From contig NC_023136.1 in assembly GCF_000511355.1 (NCBI RefSeq), forward strand, positions 62,001-126,000: a stretch of DNA of 64,000 nucleotides, read 5' to 3'. The translations under genes were made by a program, and so were the position numbers. Under the pieces are notes generated by a model, which saw only the letters and a program-made list of their open reading frames with translations, did not search any database and had not been told where the DNA came from. Position 1 is the stretch's first letter; the number at the start of each line of letters is the position of its first letter. This document shows positions 17,853 to 28,454 of this stretch, one piece after another. This stretch comes from Leisingera methylohalidivorans DSM 14336. Its GTDB lineage: Bacteria; Pseudomonadota; Alphaproteobacteria; Rhodobacterales; Rhodobacteraceae.

Positions 17853-19800
17853 CGGCGGCCCCTTGCCAGCCCGGTTCCGGCTGTGGAGCCGGATTGAAGA
17901 TTGAGTGCGGCAGATGAGAAACATGACGCTATCAAGCCGCCAATCCGGCCAGCGGCATTGTGGACCATCTGAAACGAGATGCAGGCTGAAAGTTTCCATC
18001 ACCGGTCTCTTGGCAAACACAGCAGGCCAGTGGGAGCGGCGATATCGATCACAGTCCTTTGCCCTTGACGTTCCATTTCGTACGCGACTTGACCTGAAGG
18101 CGGTGCCTCAAAATGTACTGCCGGCCGGTCAAGGCGGCCGGAGACGATTTGCATCGCCTCATCGCTTAGCTACCCGATGCGGAGTTGCTGGCGCTCAGGT
18201 TGGCTGACATGATGGACAGCTCCGGGAAACTCGCCGGAAGACAGCAGAAACTGCTGTTCCAATGGCCCGAGAGCCGGGGTGCCATATCGGACGTCCGGCC
18301 GCACAGGTAATTTCCAGTTCCACGGCATGAGGTATAGCGGGCCTTTCTATAGCTCAAATATTGTTCCATGGTGAGTTATAGGGGGCGATGCTATCGATCA
18401 GCGCCGGTCCTGCCGGGATCGGTGCCATGTGGATACTGATGCGCGAACTCGTCATTCCCAAGGCAGTGGAAATCACTTTCGAATGCGTCCTTGGTTGAAC
18501 ATCGAGGACACGCCCCGAAAGGCCTCTAACCTGCTAGCATCCCCTCCAGGACAGCCCTCGTAGCGGCCTGATGGTAGGTCTGCCCTGTATGCCCTGGACC
18601 ATCGGGTGATGGTCATTTCCTCAGTCTTGCTTCGGCCTTCCCTTCGAAACAGGAGAAAACCGCGCGGGCCGGGCGGATTGCGCATCGCGGATTATCGTTG
18701 CCGGGCGGAAAATCCGCTGGAACACAGGAATCCCCGCCGTGTCCTAATCCAGCACGGAGCACTATAAGCCCCCCGCATCAGCCCGCTCGGGCCGGGGTAT
18801 CAATCCCAGGAAAATTCAGGAATGCCCCAATGACCAAGCAAAGCGTAACCCCGCGGCAAGATTGCGTTACCCAGGGAATCCGTACCCGCTGACGAATTCT
18901 GCTTATTTTGGCCGGCAACATGGCGCTGCGCCGCCGGTTTCATCCATAGCCGGTACTCGTCAAGCATGACATCTGGAAGCCGATGTCACGGTATCTTGCA
19001 CAGTCATAAGCTGCCCTTGCGTGCCGCGGAAAAAGTTCCATCGAAAGATCACTTCTGAAGGGATGCCGAAGGCTGTGGCGGTTTCAGCCGGAAAACATGG
19101 ATCAGGCACCGGCCGCTCTGCCTCAGCAGCAGGCAGGGGCCGAAGCAACATCGGGACAGAAGTTATCATCATGAAAAAGAACATCCACCGCGGTTGGCGG
19201 GCGGCACAGCTTTATATTGGGTTTCACCGCGACCCATCCGGCCGGAAACGCGATACAGCGAAGGTGTGGCCGTCGCGGGATTGCGATCCAGATTGGCTCA
19301 AGACACCCCGCCACTGGTGCCGACAGCCGGCACTGCGAAAGGCGGGCCAGGCGGGCACAGCGATGGCAAACTTGACCCGGAGACGCACACCGGCGGCAGT
19401 ACAGCTGCCGGGCTAAACGCATCCCTGAACCACGGCGAAACGCCAAAGGCGGCGGAGGTGCACAGCTTGCCTTGCGCGCAGAAGTTTCAGGCGGTCCAGG
19501 CGGGCAGCCATCATCTGCAGGCACGGCAATGCTCCCGGCCGCCTTCTGACGGACCGGATTGCCTCAAGCCCGAAAGCTATCCTGGTGAGTTTTGAGAACG
19601 GAACCCGGGTGGATGAGGTTCCATTGTCGGAGCTGGAATTGATCGAAGTTATTGAGCTGCAGAAGGAGCGGCCTGAGATTATCCGGAATCAGGCGCGATG
19701 TTACCGCTGTTTTCAGCGCAGGTTTTTTGAGACTGCAGATCGTCTGCGGCCCACAATAGTTGCGGTCGGGCTCAGGGCATTGAGACTGGAATATGAAGCC
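17853..19800. other. Long stretch with no convincing gene
   Basis: I inspected all frames. Only short ORFs (60-133 codons) occur; they overlap on both strands and have no recognisable motifs or good ribosome sites. One ORF (19585-19803, plus; begins VSFENGTRVDEVPLSELEL) has a less random composition and might be a gene fragment. The stretch ends at an IS91-type element, so it may be decayed coding DNA or insertion debris. I see no tRNA, CRISPR or clear repeats in it. Confidence 0.5.
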
Positions 19801-19995
19801 TGAGACCGGCTGTCGCGAGAGCGGTTGTTCGCTGTAAGGTGGCCGAACGGGGGAGATGCGGACAGGGACGAAACCGCTTTCGCGGTAGTGGCGCTTGTTG
19901 CGGAAACAGCGCGTTGACTTGCGGGCTGGGATTTTGCGGATGCGCGCGTCTGTCTGACGATTGGGAGCTTCTCAATCTGATGGCAGGAGATTTCC

Positions 19996-20868
19996 ATGAC
20001 CGACCAATATGTGCCGAAGCTGCGCCAGCGGTTTCTCGAAGACATGCAGATCAAGGGTCTGCAGCCCAAGACGCAGACGCTGTATTTGCCGGCGATGCGG
20101 GAGTTTACGCGGTTCCCGGGGCATTCGCCGGGCACCGCGGCGCCAGCGGAGTTGCGGGCGTTTCAGCTCGACATGAAGGAACCGGGCGCCGGCGGGCCGG
20201 CCTTCAACAACCGGCTGACGGTGCTGAGTTTCTTTTTTGCGGCGACATGCCCGGGCCCGGAGATGAAGCGGCACATGCGCTATCAGCGCGCAGCGAAGAA
20301 GATCCCCGCGGTTCTGAGCGCCGAGGAGGCCGCGCGCATTTCGGAGGCCGCGCCGGGGCCCGGGCTCAGATACCGGGCGGCCTTCAGCGTGGCCTGTGGC
20401 GGTGGGCTGAGGGCGGGCGAGGTTACGCACTTGAAGGTCACCGGTACCGGCAGTGACCGCATGTTGATCCGCGTCGGGCAAGGCAAGGGCCGCAAGGACC
20501 GCCATGTGATGCTGCCGCCAAGTTTGCTCGAACTGCTGCGCGGCTATTACCGCGAAGCGCGTCCGGCAGGCTGGCTCTTTCCCGGCCGCAACCGGGTCGA
20601 TCCAATCCCGGCGCGGCAGGTCCACCGGGCCTTTGGTGCGGCCTGTGACTTTGCCGGGATCACGAAGAAGGTCTCACCTCACACTCTGCGGCACAGCTTT
20701 GCCACCCATCTGCTGGAAAGCGGGACTGGCATCCGGGTCGTCCAGGTGCTGCTTGGGCATGCCAAGCTGGAAACGGCGGCGGTCTACACCAAGGTGGCGA
20801 CCAAAACGATCCGGGATGTCATCAGCCCGCTTGATCTTCTGGCGGGTCGGGAGGCCGGGCCCGGTTAA
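19996..20868 (+). CDS. Tyrosine recombinase of an IS91-type element
   Basis: 290 residues. N-terminal SAM-like core-binding domain, then the catalytic domain with the active-site Arg in CGGGLRAGEVTHL, the HxxR box HTLRHSFATHLL, and the nucleophile Tyr in LGHAKLETAAVYTKV. Such integrases often precede the Y1 (HUH) transposase in alphaproteobacterial IS91-like elements, and here one follows after 11 bp. GGAG upstream of the ATG supports the start. It appears intact. Confidence 0.85.
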   Translation: MTDQYVPKLRQRFLEDMQIKGLQPKTQTLYLPAMREFTRFPGHSPGTAAPAELRAFQLDMKEPGAGGPAFNNRLTVLSFFFAATCPGPEMKRHMRYQRAAKKIPAVLSAEEAARISEAAPGPGLRYRAAFSVACGGGLRAGEVTHLKVTGTGSDRMLIRVGQGKGRKDRHVMLPPSLLELLRGYYREARPAGWLFPGRNRVDPIPARQVHRAFGAACDFAGITKKVSPHTLRHSFATHLLESGTGIRVVQVLLGHAKLETAAVYTKVATKTIRDVISPLDLLAGREAGPG

Positions 20869-20879
20869 GCCCGGCTTTC

Positions 20880-22058
20880 GTGCCGCGCCCCGGACTGGAG
20901 GCCGCGGAGATCTTCCGCGCCGACGGGCCTGCCTGCCGCCAAGAACACGCTGGGCGCCTGAACCTTCCGCAGTTGACGGTGATGTCCGCGATTGAGACCT
21001 GCCGGACCGCCGCGCTTGGCGGCCGCGTCGCGGCCTGTGACAAGTGCGGCCGCCGGCACATCGCTTATAACTCGTGCCGCAATCGGCACTGCCCGAAATG
21101 CCAGGGGGCCACGGCGCGGACCAGGATCTCTGGCGCGCATGGAAGACCTGTTGCCGGCCGAAGACTTCCATGCGGTTGTTACGCTCCCTGCCCGGATTGC
21201 CGACTTTGCCTGCCAGAACAAGGCGGCGGTCTACGGCCTCTTGTTCAAGGCTTCGTCACAAACGCCACTGACCATCGCTGCCGGCCAAAACACCTTGGCG
21301 CAAAGATCGGCATGGCATCGGTGCTGCACACATGCGGCCCGGCGATGACCCACCATCTGCACGTGCATGTCATCGTGCCAGGTGGCGGGCTGTCCCAGGA
21401 CGGCACCCGCTGGATCGGCTGCCGCCCAAGGTTCTTCCTATCCGTGAAGGTCCTGTCCCGGCTGTTCCGGCGCCTGTTCCTTGAAGGGCTGATCCGGTTG
21501 CTCCGGACGAGCAAGCTGCGTTTCTTCGGAGCATTGGCGGGACTGGCCGGCTCCGGCAGCTTGGCAGCCCATCCCGCGCCACTACGCAAGACCGATTGGG
21601 TTGTTTACGCCGAGCCACCCTTCGGAGGGCCCGAAGCCGTGTTGGCCTGTCTCAGCCGCTATACCCGCCGCGTCGCGATCTCGAACCAGCGCTTGGTCAG
21701 CGCCAATGCCGGCACGGTGGCCTTCCGCTGGAAAGACTACCGCATCAGGCGCGGTGACCGATTGAAGATCATGCGCCTGCGCACGGACGAGTTCATCCGT
21801 CGCTTCCTGATCCACGTCCTGCCCTCCGGCTTCCTCGCCAACGGCATCCGCCGCGGCAGGATCAAGAAGATCAGGCATTTGCTCAACGCGGGGCCCGAAC
21901 CCGGTCAGGCAACCGGTGAAGCGGCAAGCGATGATCCCGACGGCCGGATCGTGTGCCGGCCTGGCCCCAAATGCGGCGGGGCGATGCGCATCGTTGAGAC
22001 ATTCACCCGCGGCCAAACCCCGAAATCCCGCGCGCCGCCATTGGGGGAGGCCGCATGA
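20880..22058 (+). pseudogene. IS91-family transposase with a frameshifted internal segment
   Basis: The N-terminus has the zinc-finger pattern CDKCGRRHIAYNSCRNRHCPKC and the middle has the HUH motif HHLHVHVIVPGGGLS. The expected segment RMEDLLPAEDFHAVVTLPAR lies in another frame (about 21130-21290). Thus one base shift near 21120 and a reverse shift near 21290 leave the reading frame open while replacing about 50 residues with nonsense, including the region before the HUH motif. The ORF is long but the protein is almost certainly dead unless the shifts are sequencing errors. It belongs with the preceding recombinase. Confidence 0.75.
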
Positions 22059-22430
22059 CACAGCGAAAATGCCCGGCCTCGCGAGACGCAGACGCCGAAC
22101 CGATCACTGCGCCCGGCCTCATGAAACAGGCGCCAAAACAGGCACCAAAACAGGCTAATGGATGCGAAAAGACAAACCAACCGGCAACAACAGGCCGTCA
22201 AAACCGCCGCGCCTGCACTCGTCAAAGCGATCAGCCCCACCGATCCGGCCAACGAAGGCTGAACTCGTAACGCACAACCCCCATAGCAACGAAAGCCGCC
22301 CGCGCTTTCCTCCTTGTCAGATTTATCGCCGCTGCATCTCACGATGACAGCAGCCACAAACCTCAGACAAGGCCGCCGTTGGATGCGGCACAAGCAGTGA
22401 CCGCTCCCAGCGAAAACTTGGCATTTAGGG

Positions 22431-23487
22431 GGCTTTGTTGCGCAAGGAGCGTAAAGCCCGCACGTCCTCTTTCCCCAGACTGACTTATCCCTTGGGTTCT
22501 GTGACGGGTATGCCGAGCGCGGTGTAGCCGTTCAGAACCGCAGCGCGGACCTGGAATTCGGCAACCTGACGATCGAAGTCGCGTGCCATAAGGCTCTGCC
22601 CCAGCAGTTTTACACGATGCATCTTCGTCTCGGCGCGGCTTCGGAGGTGGTATCCGATCCACTTATGCCAGATGGCGCGTCCAAGGTATTTCGAAACGCG
22701 GAGCGCTTCGTTCCGGGCGATCGGACCAGGAGTGGATGGCTTCCACGGCTTGGCGTTCTAGCGGGGTGGAATGACAGCGTGTGCGCCTCGGCCGGCGACA
22801 GCCTCGCGGCACTTCCGCGTGTCGCAGGCACCGTCCGCGGTGACCGATCCGATCTCCGCGCCGGCGGGGATCTGGTCCAGCAGCCCGGGCAGCATCGGCG
22901 CGTCACCGACATGGCTGCCAGTAACCTCGACCGCACGGATTTCCAGCGTCGGTTCGCCGACGCCAAGGAGGAGCTTGCGCCACAACCGGCGTTTCGCGCC
23001 GCCATGCATGCGGGCGTGCCACTCGCCTTCGCCCTCTGCCTTTATGCCGGTGCTGTCGATCAAAAGGTTCAGAGGCCCCTTCGAACCGCCGCAGGGAATG
23101 TCCGCGACACGTCCTAGGGGTCTTCCGGCGCCTGCTCAGAGTGCTGAAATCCGGCACCGTCCAGTCGAGACCGATCAGCCGCAGGAGGCTTTGGGCGAAG
23201 CCCGTCGTCTGCCTGAGCGCCATGCCGAAGAGGGCCTTCAGTGTCAGACACGTCTGGATCGCGGCGTCGCTATACTGCGGCTGTCGGCCTCGCTTGCCGG
23301 GCGGCGGCGGCACCCAGACCATGTCTCGGTCGAACCAGATCGTCAGGGAACCACGCTGTTCGAGGGGTTCGTTGCAGACCGGCCAGTTCTTGGTCTTGTA
23401 GCTCGGCGGGTTGGGTCTGCTCATGCAGCCGAACTACCACGCTGGATTCACGAGATGAATCCCTCCTCGCCGCTGCGCGACAAAGCC
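22431..23487. mobile_element. IS5-family element with terminal inverted repeats
   Basis: Left end GGCTTTGTTGCGCAAG (22431-22446); right end CTGCGCGACAAAGCC (23473-23487), the imperfect reverse complement. The length of about 1057 bp is normal for an IS427-type IS5 element. The transposase inside runs on the minus strand and is broken. Confidence 0.8.
22485..23424 (-). pseudogene. IS5-family transposase, frameshift plus in-frame TAG
   Basis: Starts normally (SYKTKNWPVCNEPLEQRGSL). It shifts frame near 23110, just before the conserved LLIDSTGIKAEG, and meets TAG at 22758-22760 in IPPR*NAKPWKPS, where family members usually carry Lys. It then continues in the same frame through RNEALRVSKYLGRAIWHKW to TAA at 22485. 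Two independent lesions make it non-functional. Confidence 0.85.
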
Positions 23488-23524
23488 GTGACCAGCATGA
23501 ACTTAGGCTCCAAGCAGGCCGCTT

Positions 23525-24229
23525 CTACTCTTTTGCGGACGATCCGGGAGCGGTGTGCCGCGCTGCGTAGTCGCGCAGCAAAGACACACGCCGGGGCCGG
23601 AAGCTGCGTCCGTTGAGGCATGCGAGTTCGATCCCGGCGGCGTGGAAGACGCGCCAGTCCTGCCGCAGGCAGCACCAGACCAGCACCATCAGTGTGCGGT
23701 CCGAGTAGCTGATGCCCAGGGGCCAGACCTCGCGCTGCGTGACCCGGCCCTTGAGGTCACGATACCGCACGTCGAGCGCCAGTTCCTCCCAGCAGGCGCG
23801 GCGCAGAAGCGGCATGTCCACGGTGACCTGCACGCGGGCAGGCGGCGGGCGGAAGCTGCGCAAAACGGTGTGCATGGCTTGCTGCGACTGCCCGTCGGCA
23901 AGCGTGGCAATGATCCTGGCAAGGGCCGAACGGCCTGCCGCCTCCAGTGCCGCATCGCCCGTCTGGCGCAATTCTCCCACGGCCAGGACCAGCGCCTCGA
24001 TCTCCAGCCGGGAGAAGCTTTGCGGCGGCAGCGCCGGGTCCTCGGTCAGCCGGTAGCCGACCCCGGCCTCGCCATCGATCAGGGCGCCGCCCGCGCGCAG
24101 CGTGGCGATGTCACGGTAGAGCTGCCGCCTTGATACGTCCGTCTCCGCCGCCAGCCGCGCGGCCGTGACCGGCGCGGGCAGGCGGCGCAGCGCGTCCATC
24201 AGGCGCATGAGGCGGTCGGTCCGGGCCAT
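23525..24229 (-). CDS. HTH-WYL transcriptional regulator (YafY-like)
   Basis: 234 residues. An N-terminal HTH of the HTH_11 type (LAAETDVSRRQLYRDIATLRAGG) is followed by a WYL-type domain with REVWPLGISYSDRTLMVLVWC and DWRVFHAAGIELACLNG. Such proteins are usually repressors or activators that sense a small ligand through WYL. It is divergent from the glutathione-transferase-like gene with 64 bp between starts, so it most likely controls that gene. It lies 38 bp from the IS5 end, so its 3' side may have been altered, but the C-terminus looks complete. Confidence 0.85.
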   Translation of the reverse strand: MARTDRLMRLMDALRRLPAPVTAARLAAETDVSRRQLYRDIATLRAGGALIDGEAGVGYRLTEDPALPPQSFSRLEIEALVLAVGELRQTGDAALEAAGRSALARIIATLADGQSQQAMHTVLRSFRPPPARVQVTVDMPLLRRACWEELALDVRYRDLKGRVTQREVWPLGISYSDRTLMVLVWCCLRQDWRVFHAAGIELACLNGRSFRPRRVSLLRDYAARHTAPGSSAKE

Positions 24230-24293
24230 GCTGACGCGATCTGTCAGCAGCCTGCAGCTAAGTCAAGGCATCACGCAATTCCAGGAGATACCC

Positions 24294-24890
24294 ATGCCGA
24301 CACTCTACCACGCCCCGAACTCCCGCTCGACGTCCATCCTTGTCCTGATCGAGGAGTTGGGCGTTGCCGACAGTATCGATGTGATCGGCGTCACCGTCGA
24401 CCGGCAGGATGGCAGCGGCGGTCCGGACCCGCGCAATCCGCATCCCGAGGGTAAGGTGCCCTACCTGACCGACGGAAATGACCATGTTCGCGAGCGCGGT
24501 GCAATCGTCGCTTTCCTGACTGACAAGTTCCCCGAGGCCGGGCTCGGCCGTCCCGCCGGGCACCCGCAGCGCGGCGCCTTTCTGAGCTGGCTGTTCTATT
24601 ATCAGGGCGTGATGGAGCCCGTGCTGGTGCTCGACTGGGCGAAGATCGATCATCCCGTCCTGGACGCGACATTCCGCGACCTGGATGCCGTTTTCGCCCG
24701 CCTGTCCGAAGCGCTGGACGGCCAGCCCTATCTTCTCGGAGAGGACTACTCGGCGGTCGACCTGCTGCTGTCGAGCCCCTTTCATTGGCTTCCGGACGCC
24801 ATGCCGGAGCAGCCCTCCGTCCAAGCCTGGATAAGGCGCTGCGCCGATCGTCCGGCGTTCAAGGCCGTCACAGAACGGGAGAGATCCTGA
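24294..24890 (+). CDS. Glutathione S-transferase family protein
   Basis: 198 residues from an ATG with AGGAGA 5 nt upstream. N-terminal thioredoxin-like half: LYHAPNSRSTSILVLIEELG with a candidate catalytic Ser in the NSRS segment, then the cis-Pro region GKVPYLTDGNDHVRERGAI, which aligns with the usual VP.L and ESxAI glutathione contact. The helical C-terminal half has LGEDYSAVDLLLSSPFHW, the N-capping box pattern (S/T-x-x-D). The substrate is unknown. Control by the divergent WYL regulator is likely. Confidence 0.85.
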   Translation: MPTLYHAPNSRSTSILVLIEELGVADSIDVIGVTVDRQDGSGGPDPRNPHPEGKVPYLTDGNDHVRERGAIVAFLTDKFPEAGLGRPAGHPQRGAFLSWLFYYQGVMEPVLVLDWAKIDHPVLDATFRDLDAVFARLSEALDGQPYLLGEDYSAVDLLLSSPFHWLPDAMPEQPSVQAWIRRCADRPAFKAVTERERS

Positions 24891-25057
24891 CGGCGGAAAC
24901 AGGGCAGGGCCGCGAAGCCGGGCCTTTCGGTCATTTTTCCGGCCCCGCTGAAGAATAAGCACGCGCTGACAACTTTCAGTGCTTTATGGACATCACGCTG
25001 AAAGCCGGGACCGGTTCAGGCTGACCTCGATTTCGGTCAGCTTCGGCCCGGCCGTGC

Positions 25058-26842
25058 TCAGATCCAGAGACCGGAGAACGTGACCGCGAGCCCAAGCCCG
25101 CAGAGTCCTATGGTCGGAGCCAGGCGGCGCGCTCCGATCAGCCCGGCAGAGACCAGCGTCAGCCCCACGCCCATGCGCAGCAGTGCTATCAGCGCGTTCA
25201 GCGGATCATGGGCGAGGTTTAAGATGCCCGGATTGGCCACCATCCCCAGCGGGATCAGGTACAGCCCGACGCCCAGCGACATTGCGGTGAGCGCCACCTT
25301 CAGCCAGCTCTCCCCGATCATGCCGGCTGCGATGAACACTGCGCCGCAGACCGGCGGAGTGATGGTGGACAGAAGCGCGAACCAGAATACGAAGAGATGC
25401 GCCTGCAACGGCTCAAGCCCAAGCTGTGTCAGCGCCGGTCCTGCGACGGAAACGCAGATCACATAGGCCGCGGTGGTCGGAACTTCCATGCCCAGGATCA
25501 GGCATGCGATCGCAGTCAGGATCAGCGACGGCCACAGCAGTCCGCCCGACCCCTGGATAATCAGCGAGGTGATCTTCACTCCCAGCCCGGTGATTGACAG
25601 CACGCCGATGATGATCGAGGCACAGAGGATGATCGCGGCGATCATCGATACCTGCCGTGCCCCGTTCAGAAGCGCCGCAGCGGTGCGGTCGAGGATCTGG
25701 CGCGGCCGAAAGGACATCTCGGCGTTGAAGACCAGCAGCACAGCACCGGCCATCACCGACAGCGCCGCGGCATATTCCGGCGTGAACCCGGCCCCGAACA
25801 TGCTCCAGATCAGCACGCTGAACGGCACCAGGAAGAATAGCGAGGTGATGATCACATCGCGCCGCTGCGGCCGCTCTTCGGCTGGCACGCCGCGCAGGTC
25901 GAAGCGGCGGTTGTAGGCGTTGATGCCGACCCAGACCGCCAGGAAATAGAGCAGCGCCGGCAGCACTGCCGCCGCCATGATCGAAGTGTAGGGCACCCCT
26001 GTCAGCTCCACCATCACGAAGGCTCCCGCCCCCATCAGCGGCGGCATGATCTGACCGCCGGAGGAGGCCACCGCCTCGACTGCGGCCGCCAGCCGCTTGG
26101 GGTAGCCCAGCCGCGTCATCGCCGGCATGGTGATGGCGCCGGTAGAGGCGACATTGGCCGACGCCGAGCCGGAGATCGAACCGAACAGCGCGGATGAGAT
26201 AACCGAAACCTTGGCCGCGCCGCCCTTGAGACGGCCCGCGGCGGCCCCGGCCACATTCATGAAACCCTGGCCTGCCTCGCCCGCGTTCAGCACCGCGCCG
26301 AAGATCACGAAAATCGACACCACCCCGACCGACACCCCGGTCAGCGATCCCCAGATGCCGCCCTCGGCGATAGTGAGGGTGCCGAGGAAGCTTTCCAGCG
26401 GCGTGCCGGAATGGCCGAACTCGCCGGGAATGTGCTGGCCGAAAAGCCCGTAGAGCAGCGCCAGCGCTGCCACCACCGGCAGCGGCCAGCCGATAGCCCG
26501 GCGCGCGGTTTCCAGCACCACTGCCAAGAGTACCACCGCAATGGCCACCTGGCCGCGCCCCTCGAGGAAGCCGTACTGGTCGCCCAGGGCATCGGCGTTG
26601 AGCGCCACCCAGACTGCCGCGGCGCAGCCCGAGATTGCCAGCACGATCCCCGATAGCAGCCGCCAGCGCTCCTGCACGCCGAACACCAGCGCGAACGGCA
26701 GTATGAAAGCCATGTGCAGCGGCCGGCTGACCAGGTTGGGCACGATGCCGGTAAAGACCAGGGCGAGGTGGTAGCTGACCAGGCCTGCGGCCAGCAGCAG
26801 CCAGAAGCCGGCCGCAAGACGGCTTTTCGGAAGATGGGTCAT
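25058..26842 (-). CDS. TRAP transporter fused permease (4TM/12TM, TAXI type)
   Basis: 594 residues from the ATG at 26842. Highly hydrophobic: a small DctQ-like N-terminal part joined to a DctM-like part with signatures ALFGSISGSASANVASTG, MPAMTRLGYPKRLAAAVE and GGQIMPPLMGAGAFVM. These are typical of fused TRAP permeases that work with TAXI-type binding proteins in secondary, ion-driven uptake. The binding-protein gene lies 72 bp upstream on the same strand. A small stem-loop (GCTCC/GGAGC, about 26873-26889) sits between the two. The ligand is unknown; TAXI systems often take up dicarboxylates or glutamate. Confidence 0.92.
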   Translation of the reverse strand: MTHLPKSRLAAGFWLLLAAGLVSYHLALVFTGIVPNLVSRPLHMAFILPFALVFGVQERWRLLSGIVLAISGCAAAVWVALNADALGDQYGFLEGRGQVAIAVVLLAVVLETARRAIGWPLPVVAALALLYGLFGQHIPGEFGHSGTPLESFLGTLTIAEGGIWGSLTGVSVGVVSIFVIFGAVLNAGEAGQGFMNVAGAAAGRLKGGAAKVSVISSALFGSISGSASANVASTGAITMPAMTRLGYPKRLAAAVEAVASSGGQIMPPLMGAGAFVMVELTGVPYTSIMAAAVLPALLYFLAVWVGINAYNRRFDLRGVPAEERPQRRDVIITSLFFLVPFSVLIWSMFGAGFTPEYAAALSVMAGAVLLVFNAEMSFRPRQILDRTAAALLNGARQVSMIAAIILCASIIIGVLSITGLGVKITSLIIQGSGGLLWPSLILTAIACLILGMEVPTTAAYVICVSVAGPALTQLGLEPLQAHLFVFWFALLSTITPPVCGAVFIAAGMIGESWLKVALTAMSLGVGLYLIPLGMVANPGILNLAHDPLNALIALLRMGVGLTLVSAGLIGARRLAPTIGLCGLGLAVTFSGLWI

Positions 26843-26914
26843 GAGGCGGGCTTTCGGCAAAAGAAACGGCGCGCTCCGGAAACGGGAGCCTCCTTGAGTG
26901 CGCCGCTGTGGCTC

Positions 26915-27877
26915 TTATTGGTTCCGGGCGTCCGGCAGGGCGATACCGGCTTCCTCGTAATAGCGGACTGCACCCGGGTGCAGCGGCGTGGTGATATGCG
27001 CCATCAGATCGGCGGTTACGCCACCCCACCAGGCCGAGGTGCCGGCCATCCTGGCCTTCTGTTCCCAGTAGGTCCGGGTAAGCTGGTAGGCGGTTTCGTC
27101 GTCCATCTTGGTGGTGGTGAAGGCAGCCACCGGCAGCGAGGTCGTCACCACGTCCTGATCCTGACCAGCGTAAGTGCCTGCCGGGATCACAAGCCGGGTG
27201 CGCTTGGTCTCAGCCACCTGTTCCGGGCTGAGCGACAGCAGCGTCACCGGGGTCGAGGCGGCCGCTTCCACTACGTTCGGCGCCGGGAAGGAGCCGGCGG
27301 TGACGAAGGCGCCGATCTGGCCGTTCTTCAGTGCGGCAACCGCGTTCGACAGCTCCGCATCGGCGATCTTCACCTTGTCGGCGAGGCCGAACAGGGTGAG
27401 GTACTTCTCGCCTTCGGTCGCACCGAACGAGCCCTTGCCCAGCAGCACAGTCTTGCCCGCCAGGTCGTCCAGCGTGCCGGTGCCGCCTTCGCCGGCCATC
27501 ACAAAATGCATGGTCAGAGAAGGGATCGGGAACAGCGCCCGGATTTCATCGAATTGCGGCGCCGACTTTCCTTCGAAGGGGCCTTTACCCTGCTGCGCGA
27601 GACCGACCAGCGCTGGCGGAGTGGTGAACACATAGTCGCCGCCGCGCGCCCGCACTTCCATTACGTTTTGGGTCGACCCCTGGCTTTCCTCGATGGTGAC
27701 GATGATGCCGCCATCGGTTCCGGCTTTCATTGCTTCTGCCAGTTCCACCCCCATCTGGTAGTAAGAGGAGCCGCTCTTGGCAGATTTGTAGGTCACCCGC
27801 GTTTCAGCCTGGGCTGTTCCTGCCAGCAGCACGCCGGCTGCCATCATGGCGCCCATATGTTTCAGAAATTTCGTCAT
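26915..27877 (-). CDS. TAXI-family TRAP transporter substrate-binding protein
   Basis: 320 residues; the ATG at 27877 follows GGAGG at 7 nt. Signal peptide residues 1-25 (MAAGVLLAGTAQA), then the TAXI start TRVTYKSAKSGSSYYQMGVELAEAM. It should bind a substrate in the periplasm for the fused permease downstream. Upstream (27878-28454) there is no gene other than an IS6 remnant, so the promoter must lie in the first 200 bp before the start. Confidence 0.9.
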   Translation of the reverse strand: MTKFLKHMGAMMAAGVLLAGTAQAETRVTYKSAKSGSSYYQMGVELAEAMKAGTDGGIIVTIEESQGSTQNVMEVRARGGDYVFTTPPALVGLAQQGKGPFEGKSAPQFDEIRALFPIPSLTMHFVMAGEGGTGTLDDLAGKTVLLGKGSFGATEGEKYLTLFGLADKVKIADAELSNAVAALKNGQIGAFVTAGSFPAPNVVEAAASTPVTLLSLSPEQVAETKRTRLVIPAGTYAGQDQDVVTTSLPVAAFTTTKMDDETAYQLTRTYWEQKARMAGTSAWWGGVTADLMAHITTPLHPGAVRYYEEAGIALPDARNQ

Positions 27878-28074
27878 AAGTGGTTCCTCCGTCCCAGACC
27901 GTGAATAGTCGATAGTCCAACTTTGGCCGCTGCGCCAGACCGGCCATGGCGACACGGGTTTGCATATGCTTGAATGACCGCTTTGCGCGCGCCGCCGACA
28001 ACTGGAAGAACAGGGGCCGTGATGGGGTTCGTGTCCGCCGCGCCGGCGCTGCACCGGTAAAACCCGAAGTTACG

Positions 28075-28313
28075 GCAAAGGGATCGGCGGGATCAATGAA
28101 CGGCTGGGGCCAGAAAAAGAGATCCGCCAAATCACAGGCAAACACCTGAAAAATCGGATCGAGAGCAACCAAGCGGTGCCCAAGCATCTGACCCAGCCAA
28201 AGCGCGGCTTCTACCACGGGATCGTCTTCGCCGCGAACCTCTGTTTTGAAACCGCTTGAGTGGAAACGGAAATACCGCAAATCTCAGCCTAGAAAGCCCA
28301 ACGCAACAGACCC
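28075..28313 (+). pseudogene. Remnant of an IS6-family transposase C-terminus and its end
   Basis: Reading plus-strand codons, IRQITGKHLKNRIESNQ followed by PKHLTQPKRGF resembles the IS6 C-terminal pattern (H-T-x-K-Y-x-N-N-x-I-E-x-D-H-A-x-L-K ... RGF), then breaks up with stops. The segment ends at 28296-28313, whose reverse complement begins GGGGTCTGTTGCG, like an IS6 terminal repeat. There is no intact catalytic region. Confidence 0.45.
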
Positions 28314-28454
28314 CTTGCATTCCTTCGCCCTATAACCGACAGGGCGCGCTCCTGCGGCAAGGTCCTTTTGCGGTGTGGCGCGCATCTTACCCGCCACACC
28401 TCTGACTGTGAGGGCATTGCCCTGCCAGGCTGTGCCAGATTCTGGAAACCACTC

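Larger units (their letters stand above)
19804..22430 (+). mobile_element. IS91-type element (approximate limits)
   Basis: Contains the tyrosine recombinase and Y1 transposase. IS91 elements lack terminal inverted repeats, so the ends are estimates: the left limit is set just after the preceding ORF, where small hairpins occur; the right limit is the first base of the IS5-family element. The 372 bp after the transposase stop (22059-22430) hold no gene. Confidence 0.45.
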
